From JAUXFS01 sp050329575 (GTDB lineage: Bacteria; Pseudomonadota; Alphaproteobacteria; Rhodospirillales; Defluviicoccaceae): a stretch of 52,015 bases of DNA. Shown here piece by piece: positions 26,313-33,954 of this stretch (position 1 is the first letter of the stretch; every line of letters begins with the position of its first letter). The notes beneath the pieces are model-generated. The model did no database searches. It was not told the DNA's origin and was given only the letters and a program-made list of their open reading frames with translations. The stretch spans positions 1-52,015 of the forward strand of contig JBHJOP010000038.1 in the NCBI GenBank assembly GCA_050329575.1, written 5' to 3'. The position numbers and the translations under genes were made by a program.

Positions 26313-28160
26313 ATGGCGTGGGCAAAGAGGATTCTGCGAGTCGACCTGACGGCGGGGACCTGCAAGGACGAGCCGCTCAACATGGCGTGGGCGCAGCAGT
26401 ATCTCGGACAGCGCGGCCTGGCGACCAAGTATTTCGTGACGGAGACCGACCCCAAGGTCGATCCGCTGTCGCCGGAGAACAAGCTGATCATGGCGACCGG
26501 CCCGCTGACCGGGACCTGCGCATCGACGGCGGGGCGCTATTCGGTGATCACCAAGGGCGCGCTGACCGGCGCGATCGCGTGCTCCAACTCCGGCGGCTTC
26601 TTCGGCAACGAGATGAAGAACGCCGGCTACGACATGATCATCTTCGAGGGGCGCGCCCCGAAGCCGGTCTATCTCCTGGTGCAGAACGCCGAGGCGCGGC
26701 TGATCGAGGGCGCCGAGGTGTGGGGCAAGTCGTGCTGGGAGACCGAGGAGCTGATCAAGGCCCGCCACCAGGATCCGCTGATCCGCGTCGCCTCGATCGG
26801 CGTCGCCGGCGAGAAGGGGGTGAAGTTCGCCTGCGTCGTCAACGACATGCACCGGGCCGCCGGCCGCTCGGGGGTGGGCGCGGTGATGGGCTCCAAGAAC
26901 CTCAAGGCGGTCGCCCTGCGCGGTACCCTCGGGGTGAGCGTCAAGGACTTCGCGGCGTTCCTGGAGGCGGCCAACCGCGGCAAGAAGATCCTCGCCGACA
27001 ACCCGGTGACCGGCCAGGGGCTGCCGACCTACGGCACCCAGGTGCTGATGAACGTCATCAACGAGACCGGCTCGCTGCCGACCCGCAACCACCGCGACGT
27101 GCAGTTCGATGGCGCGAGCCGGATCTCCGGCGAGGCGATGCACGAGAAGCGGGCCTCCGACGGCAAGTCCAACCTGATCACCAACCAGGCGTGCTTCGCC
27201 TGCACCATCGCCTGCGGGCGGGTCTCGGCGATCGAGCGCACCCACTACACGGTGGTCGACCGGCCCCGGTACCAGAAGGCGTCGGGCGGTCTCGAGTACG
27301 AGGCGGCGTGGGCGCTCGGGGCGGCGACCGGGGTGTCCGATCTCGACGCCTGCACCTTCGCCAACTTCGTCTGCAACGAGCAGGGCATCGATCCGATCTC
27401 GTTCGGGGCGACGGTCGGCGCGGCGATGGAGCTGTTCGAGGAGGGCGTGATCTCCACCAAGGAGACCGGCGGCATCGAGCTGACCTTCGGCAGCGCCCGG
27501 GCGCTGACCGATCTCGCCGAGCTGACCGGCAGGGCCGAGGGCTTCGGCGCCGAGATCGGCCTCGGCTCGAAACGCCTGTGCGCCAAGTACGGGCGTCCGG
27601 AACTGGCGATGCAGGTCAAGGGCCAGGAATTCCCGGCCTACGACTCCCGCGGCATCCAGGGCATGGGGCTCGCGTATGCCACCTCGAACCGCGGCGCCTG
27701 CCATCTGCGCGGCTATACGGTGGCCTCCGAGATCCTCGGCGTGCCCGAAAAGACCGATCCGCTGGTCACCACCGGCAAGGCGGGTCTGGTCAAGGCGTTC
27801 CAGGACGCGACCGCGGCGGTGGATTCGGCCGGCATCTGCGTGTTCACCACCTTCGCCTGGACGCTGGATGACATCGCGCCGCAGATCGACGCCGCCTGCG
27901 AGGGCGGCTGGACGTCGGAGAGGCTGCTCGAGGTCGGCGAGCGGATCTGGAACCTGGAGCGGCAATACAATCTCGACGCCGGCTTCACCGCCAAGGACGA
28001 CAATCTGCCGCCGCGGCTGATGAAGGAGGCGGCGAAGACCGGTCCCGCCAAGGGCCTGGTCAACCACCTGGAGCAGATGCTGCCGGAGTACTACCAGTTG
28101 CGCGGCTGGACGACGGACGGGGTTCCGACCGCCGAGACAAGCCAGCGGCTGTCGCTGTAG
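26313..28160 (+). CDS. aorB: Tungsten-containing aldehyde:ferredoxin oxidoreductase catalytic subunit
   Basis: 615 residues of the AOR family, which oxidises aldehydes to acids (or can reduce acids) at a tungsten-bis-pterin site in the cytoplasm. The N-terminal domain shows the family opening AKRILRVDLTAG, MATGPLTGT and AGRYSVITKGALTGAIACSNSGG. The proximal cluster ligands are in ACFACTIACGR (CxxCxxxC, about residues 292-299), with a distal Cys in DSAGICVFTTF near 503. Other family motifs are EYEAAWALG and GQEFPAYDSRGIQGMGLAYATSNRGACH. A GGGAGGA site lies 7 nt before the ATG. The metal is inferred from family; sequence alone cannot separate tungsten from molybdenum with certainty. Confidence 0.95.
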   Translation: MAWAKRILRVDLTAGTCKDEPLNMAWAQQYLGQRGLATKYFVTETDPKVDPLSPENKLIMATGPLTGTCASTAGRYSVITKGALTGAIACSNSGGFFGNEMKNAGYDMIIFEGRAPKPVYLLVQNAEARLIEGAEVWGKSCWETEELIKARHQDPLIRVASIGVAGEKGVKFACVVNDMHRAAGRSGVGAVMGSKNLKAVALRGTLGVSVKDFAAFLEAANRGKKILADNPVTGQGLPTYGTQVLMNVINETGSLPTRNHRDVQFDGASRISGEAMHEKRASDGKSNLITNQACFACTIACGRVSAIERTHYTVVDRPRYQKASGGLEYEAAWALGAATGVSDLDACTFANFVCNEQGIDPISFGATVGAAMELFEEGVISTKETGGIELTFGSARALTDLAELTGRAEGFGAEIGLGSKRLCAKYGRPELAMQVKGQEFPAYDSRGIQGMGLAYATSNRGACHLRGYTVASEILGVPEKTDPLVTTGKAGLVKAFQDATAAVDSAGICVFTTFAWTLDDIAPQIDAACEGGWTSERLLEVGERIWNLERQYNLDAGFTAKDDNLPPRLMKEAAKTGPAKGLVNHLEQMLPEYYQLRGWTTDGVPTAETSQRLSL

Positions 28161-28171
28161 CGGGCGGTCCC

Positions 28172-29470
28172 ATGACCGCGGCCAGCGCTTCGGCGCCGAT
28201 CGAGGACGGCGCCCGCCATGTCATTGTCGGCGCCGGGCCGGCGGGGGTGATCGCCGCCGAGACGCTGCGCGCCGCCGATCCGGCCGCCGACGTCCTGGTC
28301 CTGAACGGCGAGCCGGGGGCGCCCTACGCACGGATGGCGATCCCCTACTATCTCTCCGGGATGATCGACGAGGCCGGCACCGCGCTGCGCAAGCGGGCCG
28401 GCCATTTCGACGCCCTCGGCATCCGCGTCCGTCACGCCCGCGTCGCCCGGGTGTTCCCCGACGACGGCCGCCTCACCCTGGAGGGCGGCGGCACGGTCGC
28501 CTTCGAGCGGCTGCTGCTGGCGACCGGATCGACCCCGATCCGACCGCCGATCGAGGGCCTCGATCTGCCGGGCGTCCATCCGTGCTGGACGCTCGACGAT
28601 GCCCGCGCCATCATCGGGCTCGCCCGGCCGGGATCGCACGTGGTGCTGCTGGGTGCCGGCTTCATCGGCTGCATCATCCTGGAAGCGTTGGTCGAGCGCG
28701 GGGTGCGCCTCACCGTCGTCGAGATGGGCGAACGGATGGTCCCCCGGATGCTCGACTCGACGGCCGGCGGCATGCTCGCACGTTGGTGCGTGGGCAGGGG
28801 CGTGGCGGTGCGAACGTCGACCCGCATCACCCGCGTCACCCCCACCGAAACCGCCGACGACGGTCGTGACACCCTCGCGGTCGAGCTCAGTGACGGCGGG
28901 ACGGTGCCGGCGCAGCTGGTGGTGGTGGCCGCCGGCGTGCGCGCCAACACCGCGATGCTGGAGGGAAGCGGCATCGCCACCGACCAGGGGGTGCTGGTCG
29001 ACCGCCACCTGCGGTCCAGCCATCCGCGCGTGTTCGCCGCCGGCGACGTCGCCGAGGGCCCCGACTTCTCCACCGGCGGCCGCTCGGTGCACGCGGTGCA
29101 GCCGACCGCCGCCGATCATGGCCGCATCGCGGCGCTCAACATGGCCGGCCGCGAGGCGACCTATCAGGGCAGCCTGGTGATGAACGTGCTCGACACCCTC
29201 GGGCTGGTGTCGTGTTCGTTCGGGCGCTGGCAGGGGATCGCCGGCGGTACCGGCGCCACGCGGCTCGATGCGGACACCTTCAAGTACGTCAGCCTGCAGT
29301 TCGACGGCGACCGGCTGATCGGCGCCATCAGCCTCGGGCGGACCGACTGGGTGGGGATGCTGCGCGGGCTGATCCAGACCAAGGTGCCGCTCGGCCCCTG
29401 GAAGGAGAAGCTGATCGCCGACCCGCACCGCATCGCCGAGGCCTACCTCGCCCGGGTCGGGACGGCGTGA
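28172..29470 (+). CDS. aorC: FAD/NAD(P)-dependent oxidoreductase, AOR electron-exchange subunit (AorC-like)
   Basis: A 432-residue pyridine nucleotide-disulfide reductase-type flavoprotein. An FAD dinucleotide motif (VIVGAGPAGVIAAE) lies near residue 18 and an NAD-binding motif (VVLLGAGFIGCIILEA) near 155. ATGSTPIRPP marks the FAD domain and VFAAGDVAEGPD the second FAD contact. There is no redox-active CxxxxC disulfide, so it is not a disulfide reductase. It follows the AOR gene by 11 bp and probably passes electrons between the ferredoxin subunit and NAD, as AorC does in Aromatoleum. The C-terminal dimerisation region is shortened relative to glutathione-reductase relatives. Confidence 0.9.
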   Translation: MTAASASAPIEDGARHVIVGAGPAGVIAAETLRAADPAADVLVLNGEPGAPYARMAIPYYLSGMIDEAGTALRKRAGHFDALGIRVRHARVARVFPDDGRLTLEGGGTVAFERLLLATGSTPIRPPIEGLDLPGVHPCWTLDDARAIIGLARPGSHVVLLGAGFIGCIILEALVERGVRLTVVEMGERMVPRMLDSTAGGMLARWCVGRGVAVRTSTRITRVTPTETADDGRDTLAVELSDGGTVPAQLVVVAAGVRANTAMLEGSGIATDQGVLVDRHLRSSHPRVFAAGDVAEGPDFSTGGRSVHAVQPTAADHGRIAALNMAGREATYQGSLVMNVLDTLGLVSCSFGRWQGIAGGTGATRLDADTFKYVSLQFDGDRLIGAISLGRTDWVGMLRGLIQTKVPLGPWKEKLIADPHRIAEAYLARVGTA

Positions 29471-29501
29471 CCACGGCGCCTTCGGGCCTCTCGGCGCGGC
29501 G

Positions 29502-30092
29502 ATGAGGATCACCGTCAAGCTGTTCGCGCTGCTCGGCCGCTACCTGCCGGCCGGCGCCGTCGACAACACGGTCGAGATCGAGGTCGGCGACGGCACCACC
29601 CCCGCCGACGTCATCCGCCGCCTCGCCCTGCCCCTCGAGTCCTGCCATCTGGTGCTGGTCAACGGTCACTACGTCACCCCCGGCGAACGGGACCGCCGCC
29701 GCCTCGACCCCGGCGACGCCCTCGCCATCTGGCCGCCGATCGCCGGCGGAAACCCCGACACGCCCGAGACCGAGGCCGAGACCGAGGCCGCGACCGAAGC
29801 CGCCGCGGGGCTCACCGTCGAGAAGGAAATGTCGATCAGCCATGCGGAGTTCCTCCGTCTGCTGCCACGCGCCCTCGACGGCGCCGCCCATCGGCGCGAC
29901 GGCGATCGGATCGTCGCGGGCAGCGGCGATCGCCGCCTGGAGATCACCCTGTCCCCGCAGGGCGAGCGCAAGATGGGCTTGCTGACGCTGCCGGTGACCC
30001 GGGTCCGGCTCGCCTTCGTCGGCTATCCGACCGACGAGGCCGCCGCCGCGCTGGCCCGGTTCGATCGCAGCTTCCAGCGCGGCGGCGGATGA
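29502..30092 (+). CDS. MoaD/ThiS-like protein with internal Gly-Gly and extra C-terminal domain
   Basis: A 196-residue two-part protein. Residues 1-84 are a MoaD-type beta-grasp domain (MRITVKLFALLGRYLP, LVLVNGHYV, DRRRLDPGDALAIWPPIAGG), the small sulfur carrier that donates sulfur to the pterin. In normal MoaD the Gly-Gly is the C-terminus; here it is followed by an acidic linker (PETEAETEAATEAAAG) and a second domain from about 107 (KEMSISHAEFLRLLPRAL, LEITLSPQGERKMGLLTLP, LARFDRSFQRGGG) that I cannot name. It also ends in Gly-Gly-Gly. Either the chain is cleaved after the first Gly-Gly, or the internal Gly-Gly is not used. It lies between aorC and mobB, so a role in the tungsten-pterin cofactor is likely. 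Confidence 0.85.
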   Translation: MRITVKLFALLGRYLPAGAVDNTVEIEVGDGTTPADVIRRLALPLESCHLVLVNGHYVTPGERDRRRLDPGDALAIWPPIAGGNPDTPETEAETEAATEAAAGLTVEKEMSISHAEFLRLLPRALDGAAHRRDGDRIVAGSGDRRLEITLSPQGERKMGLLTLPVTRVRLAFVGYPTDEAAAALARFDRSFQRGGG

Positions 30093-30132
30093 CGCCCGCC
30101 GACGCCCGCCCGAACGCCGGCGGACCGGCGTC

Positions 30133-30633
30133 GTGAGGATCTTCGGGCTGGTCGGATGGAGCGGCAGCGGCAAGACCACGCTGATCGAAAAGCTGCTGCC
30201 CGCGCTCGTCGGGCGCGGCTTCGTCGTCTCGACGCTCAAGCACAGCCATCACGCGGTCGACGTCGACCGGCCGGGGAAGGACAGCCATCGCCACCGCGAG
30301 GCCGGGGCGACGGAGGCGGTCCTGCTGTCGCCCACCGGCTGGGCGGTCATGCATCCCCTGCGCGGTGCGCCGGAACCGCCGCTCGAAGCCTTGATCCCGC
30401 GGTTGACGCCGGTGGACCTGCTGCTCGTCGAAGGACTCAAGGGCCGTGGCCACGCCAAGCTCGAGGTGCATCGGCCGGCCCTCGGCAGGCCGCTGCTGTG
30501 CCGCGACGATCCCGCCATCGTCGCGGTCGCCTGCGACGCCGCCCTCGACGCTCCCCCGGTCCCCGTCCTTGCCCTCGACGACACCGCGGCGATCGCCGAT
30601 TTCATCGTCGAGCACTGCCGCTTGCGGTCCTAA
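30133..30633 (+). CDS. mobB: Molybdopterin-guanine dinucleotide biosynthesis protein MobB
   Basis: A 166-residue P-loop GTP-binding protein with Walker A GWSGSGKTTLIEKL (from residue 8), VSTLKHSHHAVDVDRPGKDSHRHREAGA, a segment diagnostic for MobB, and LLLVEGLKGRGHAKLEVHR. MobB assists MobA in attaching GMP to the pterin cofactor. It starts with GTG 40 bp after the MoaD-fusion gene and is the last gene of the AOR operon. MobA is not in the window. AOR enzymes usually carry non-nucleotide bis-pterin, so its presence here is a small puzzle. Its stop overlaps the stop of the convergent next gene by 3 bp. Confidence 0.95.
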   Translation: MRIFGLVGWSGSGKTTLIEKLLPALVGRGFVVSTLKHSHHAVDVDRPGKDSHRHREAGATEAVLLSPTGWAVMHPLRGAPEPPLEALIPRLTPVDLLLVEGLKGRGHAKLEVHRPALGRPLLCRDDPAIVAVACDAALDAPPVPVLALDDTAAIADFIVEHCRLRS

Positions 30634-31844
30634 CCCTCCCGCCGCCGGGAGAAGCGGAGCAGCGGCGCCGATCCATCGCCGAACAGGTACAACAGCCCGT
30701 TCCGGGTCTCGAAGCGGGTGACCTTGGCGAGCGCGGCCAGGAACCGTTGCTCCTGATCCATGATCGCCGGCGGGCACGCCATCTTGGTGCCGGCGAGGGG
30801 ACCGAACGCGAGGGCACCGCCGTCGATCGTCACCGGACCGAAGTAGCGATTGCATCCGCCGGTCCCGGAGACCCGCCCTTCGGCCTCGAATCGCAGCGTC
30901 GATTGCAGGGTGTCGATCACGCCGCGACCGTCGATGTCCTCGGCGATCCAGGCGGTCCCCGTCAGGTCCATGGGCTCCTCGCTGGGCGTCCGGGCGGAGA
31001 CCGGGACCGCGCCGGCCGAACAGCAGCCGACCACGACCTCGCCGGCCGGCAGCGAGATCCGCGCCCGATAGTCGAACAGGCCGCCGCTCGGTCCCTCGTC
31101 CGACATGGTGTCGACGCAGTGCTCGCGGCTGATCATCGCGATCAGGTCGCCGCCCGCCGTCTCGCCGCGGCCGCGCCAGACGAACAGCTGCGGCACCAGG
31201 AAGTCGAGCGACGCGAGGGTGCCGGAGAGCGTCGAGACCACGCGGCCGGCCGCGCCGTCGAGGCGGCCGAGGGCGGCGGTCTCGCCGTCGACCACCAGGT
31301 CCCAGAACGGCTCGTTGCCGCGACAGCTCAAGGACGCCGGCGGCGGTGCGCGACCGACGCCCGACGCCTTGGCGGCGATCGCGTCGAGCTCGACGATCCG
31401 CGCCCGTGCCCGATCAATCGCGCAGCGGGCCATGAACACGCCCGTCCCCGACCCGCCGGCGGCGAGCGCCGCTTGCAGATCGACGCAGTCGGCGCGCCGG
31501 GACGCCCGCCACAGGGCCTGGCTCTCGGCGAGCGCCGGCACCGCATCGCCGTGCCCGGTGATGGTGTCGATGTCCGCCGCCGCCGCGATCGCTCGCCGGA
31601 AGGCCCGCTCGACCCTCCGGTCGATCTCCTCGGCCGCCTCGTTGTAGCAGCGCTTGACCTCGGTCATCGGCGACAGCGCCTCGCATGCCGCGACCTCGGG
31701 GTGTGCCGCGGCGTCGAGCGGCACGGCGAAGAGGACGGCGATCGCCAGCCCGCCGATCCTGGACCATGGGCCTCGCTTCGCCCCTAGGCCTCGCTTCGCC
31801 GGCATCCTCCGCCCTGCCGCGACCGTTCGGACCCGTCCGATCAT
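30630..31844 (-). CDS. Secreted LprI/COG3650/META multidomain protein
   Basis: A 404-residue protein with a long basic N terminus leading to a signal segment (IGGLAIAVLFAVPLDAAAHPE). Three regions follow. Residues about 55-150 resemble the LprI/DUF1311 lysozyme-inhibitor-like helical domain (CEALSPMTEVKRCYNEAAEE, CAIDRARARI). About 175-280 resemble the COG3650 beta domain (CRGNEPFWDLVVDG). About 290-400 are a META/HslJ domain (LTGTAWIAEDIDG, VSGTGGCNRYFGPV, MACPPAIMDQEQRFLAAL). These are all envelope-stress or lysozyme-resistance type domains. The ATG at 31844 has GAGGAGGG 7 nt upstream and overlaps the stop of the upstream gene. Confidence 0.82.
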   Translation of the reverse strand: MIGRVRTVAAGRRMPAKRGLGAKRGPWSRIGGLAIAVLFAVPLDAAAHPEVAACEALSPMTEVKRCYNEAAEEIDRRVERAFRRAIAAAADIDTITGHGDAVPALAESQALWRASRRADCVDLQAALAAGGSGTGVFMARCAIDRARARIVELDAIAAKASGVGRAPPPASLSCRGNEPFWDLVVDGETAALGRLDGAAGRVVSTLSGTLASLDFLVPQLFVWRGRGETAGGDLIAMISREHCVDTMSDEGPSGGLFDYRARISLPAGEVVVGCCSAGAVPVSARTPSEEPMDLTGTAWIAEDIDGRGVIDTLQSTLRFEAEGRVSGTGGCNRYFGPVTIDGGALAFGPLAGTKMACPPAIMDQEQRFLAALAKVTRFETRNGLLYLFGDGSAPLLRFSRRREG

Positions 31845-32383
31845 TCGGCGACCCTCCTCATTACGCCGCCGACACGGTGTTCCACCTCGCCGTTGCCGAT
31901 CCGCACGAACGCCAGCACCAGGCCGTCGTCCGTCAGCGTCCGATCGTAACTCTGGAGCACGTAGTCGCCCGCCTCGGAGATGGTCAGGACGTGGACGGTC
32001 AGCGTCCTCTCGGCGATCCGCGCCCACGCGAACGGACCCCCGTCCAGCGGCAGATCGGACGCGATCCCGGTCGCCTCGTCCGGATCGGTGGCGGCATAGA
32101 TCCGCGGGTTCGACGCCAGCGGCTCGAAGTAGATGACCTGGGTGCGACCGGTCGGGTCCCGATCCGTCTTGAAGATCAGCGTTCGCCAGCGGATCGAGAA
32201 GCCGGCCTCGCCGAACGGCCGGATGATCGTCCGCAACTCGCGGCTCCTCGTCTCGTCGCCGTGCACCTCGGTCGTCCCCTCGTAGGCGCCGAAGAACGAC
32301 TGAAGAGGCGCGTCGGCCGCCATCGCCGGCGCCGCGGCGCCCACGCTCATCCACAGGCCGATCGCCACCAGGACCGCGCGCAT
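31841..32383 (-). CDS. Secreted protein of unknown function
   Basis: A 180-residue protein with a good signal peptide (MRAVLVAIGLWMSVGAAAPAMA, cut before about residue 23) and a beta-rich mature part (FFGAYEGTTEVHGDE, IIRPFGEAGFSIRWRTLIF, TQVIYFEPLASNPRIYAA, YVLQSYDRTLTDDGLVLAFVRIG). The pattern suggests a lipocalin-like or DUF1579-type barrel, but I do not recognise a named family. Its stop overlaps the start of the LprI/META gene, so the two are translationally coupled and probably act together in the periplasm. Confidence 0.75.
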   Translation of the reverse strand: MRAVLVAIGLWMSVGAAAPAMAADAPLQSFFGAYEGTTEVHGDETRSRELRTIIRPFGEAGFSIRWRTLIFKTDRDPTGRTQVIYFEPLASNPRIYAATDPDEATGIASDLPLDGGPFAWARIAERTLTVHVLTISEAGDYVLQSYDRTLTDDGLVLAFVRIGNGEVEHRVGGVMRRVAE

Positions 32384-32439
32384 CCTTCCCACTTCGCACT
32401 CCCCTCTCCGCCTCGTCGATCCCGTCGCGTCCCCGTCGG

Positions 32440-33060
32440 TCAGTCGGTGAGTCGCGGCTCCAGAACGCTCGCCTGCTCGACCCAGGTGGCGACCTGCCCG
32501 GCGCTCGCCACCCGTCGGGTCAGCTTCCGTTCGGCGTTGACCGCCGCCATCCTCGCCGTGAGCGCCTCGGCATCGGTGGCAGCGAGCACCGTCACCGACC
32601 CGATGCCGGCAGCGGCCAGCAGCTCGGCGTACTCGCCGCCCACGCCGGAGATGCGCATCAGATCGGCCATCCCCACCCACTTGCGCAACTGACTCGCACC
32701 GATGCCCACCTGCTCGGCGATCTGTCGACGCCCCGCCGCGCTGCCACAGCGCTCGAGCAGATCGCCGGTGGTCACCATCCCGGCCGTGGCCAGCGTCGCT
32801 GCATGGACCGGCCCGATCCCCTCGATCGCCTCGATGCGATAGGCGGTCCTCCCTGCTGCCGCCGCAGCGGGCACCTCGGCGTCCGGCGTCAGCAGGCGCT
32901 CCGCGGTCGCCTCCACGGCGGCGTGGACCTCGCGCTCCGCCTGCAACCAGTATTCCAGCGCGTTTCCGACCTGGCGTCCCGCCGACTCCCACATCAGGTA
33001 GGCGAGTTCGCGGATCCGCTGGTCGATGTCCCCGGTCGGCCTGTCGGGATCCTCGTTCAC
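32440..33060 (-). CDS. DUF2934 plus DUF4332 helix-hairpin-helix protein
   Basis: A 206-residue protein. Residues 10-50 are a DUF2934 segment (RIRELAYLMWESAGRQ, ALEYWLQAERE), the same module as in the divergent gene at 33470. From about residue 75 come helix-hairpin-helix-like repeats of the DUF4332 type (YRIEAIEGIGPVHAATLATAG, LMRISGVGGEYAELLAAAGI), which may bind nucleic acid but have no proven role. No signal peptide. The following two genes on this strand start 57 bp away, so an operon is possible. Confidence 0.83.
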   Translation of the reverse strand: MNEDPDRPTGDIDQRIRELAYLMWESAGRQVGNALEYWLQAEREVHAAVEATAERLLTPDAEVPAAAAAGRTAYRIEAIEGIGPVHAATLATAGMVTTGDLLERCGSAAGRRQIAEQVGIGASQLRKWVGMADLMRISGVGGEYAELLAAAGIGSVTVLAATDAEALTARMAAVNAERKLTRRVASAGQVATWVEQASVLEPRLTD

Positions 33061-33469
33061 GGCTGCACCTCCTCTTCGCCGGATGGAGATCGCGGGTCCC
33101 GTTCACGCGCGTCCCCGCCCGTCGATCGACGGCCGATGCCCGTCCGGGCTCCGGACCGCCGGCACCCCGCGGCACCGACGGTCGCCCTTCGACCGACCGG
33201 CTCCCGATCATACGCGGGCGACGCGTGCACGCAATCTCGAAACCCGCTCCGCGGTCGCCGCCACCCGAACGGCCGGCTCCCCCTCGTCCCGCGGTCGGAG
33301 CGATCCCGGAGATCGCTCCGACCGATCGGATGTCGAGGCTCGCGACCGGGTCCCCCGGCAGGGATTCCGGGTGATTTTCCTGTCGCACCGCAACTTGAGT
33401 TGTCTTACGATCGTCGCCGTCTTCGGCCGTCGGGTGCGGACGGCAACCGATCCTCAGGGGGAACTCCAG
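33061..33469. promoter_or_regulatory. 409-bp divergent region between two DUF2934 genes
   Basis: No gene is supported here. It carries a perfect 14-bp-arm inverted repeat (33292-33324) and, near the plus-strand gene, an AT-richer segment (33390-33410) containing TTGAGTTGTCTTAC that could hold a promoter. It must drive both divergent genes. Confidence 0.45.
33292..33324. repeat. Perfect inverted repeat, 14-bp arms
   Basis: CGGTCGGAGCGATC (33292-33305) and GATCGCTCCGACCG (33311-33324) are exact reverse complements around the 5-nt centre CCGGA. It lies between divergent gene starts, where a terminator is not expected, so a regulator site or cruciform is more likely. Confidence 0.85.
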
Positions 33470-33772
33470 ATGACGCAGGACCAGCCCGGCAAGATCGAAC
33501 AGCGCGCCTACGAGATTTGGGAGCGGGAGGGCCGCCCCGAGGGAAAGGCGCTCGAGCATTGGCAGCAGGCGATCGAGGAGATCGCGCGCGAGGAGAAGGC
33601 GGCGGCCTCGGCCTCCGGCTCGAAGAAGAAGGAAGCGAAGTCCAAGAAGGCGGCGGCGGCCTCGGCCGGCACGGCGAGAGCCGCCTCCGAGGACGAGCGT
33701 GCGAACAAGGAGAAAACGTCGAAGGCCAAGGCGACCAAACCGAAAAAGGCGTCCACGAAGACCAAGGGGTGA
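33470..33772 (+). CDS. DUF2934 protein with lysine/alanine-rich tail
   Basis: A 100-residue protein: residues 1-42 are DUF2934 (IEQRAYEIWEREGRPEGKALEHWQQAIEE) and the remainder is a histone-H1-like tail of Lys, Ala, Ser and Thr (KKKEAKSKKAAAA, KATKPKKASTKTKG). The basic tail could bind nucleic acid or polyanions. An AG-rich site (GGGGGAACTCC) precedes the ATG. It lies 182 bp before glgB; DUF2934 proteins often accompany glycogen or trehalose genes, but the domain's role is unknown. Confidence 0.85.
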   Translation: MTQDQPGKIEQRAYEIWEREGRPEGKALEHWQQAIEEIAREEKAAASASGSKKKEAKSKKAAAASAGTARAASEDERANKEKTSKAKATKPKKASTKTKG

Positions 33773-33954
33773 ACCTTATCCTCGCTTTCCGCCGCCGGCT
33801 GTCGCATTATGCCGACGCCGTCACCGCTGTTCGGGCGCTTTCTTGCTCGATCGGGCGGAACGCGGGGGCCAATCGATCCTTCACCGTTTTTCAGAAAACC
33901 GGATGTCCGGCACGGTAGAGAGCCGGCATCATGCTCCGCGGGATTGTTTAGATC

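Noticed and set aside
29502..30092. Two separate genes (MoaD and a second protein starting at the internal Met of KEMSISH)
   Set aside because: The frame is continuous, no stop intervenes and no ribosome site of good spacing stands before the internal ATG apart from a GAAGGAA, so a fusion is the simpler reading, although internal initiation cannot be excluded.
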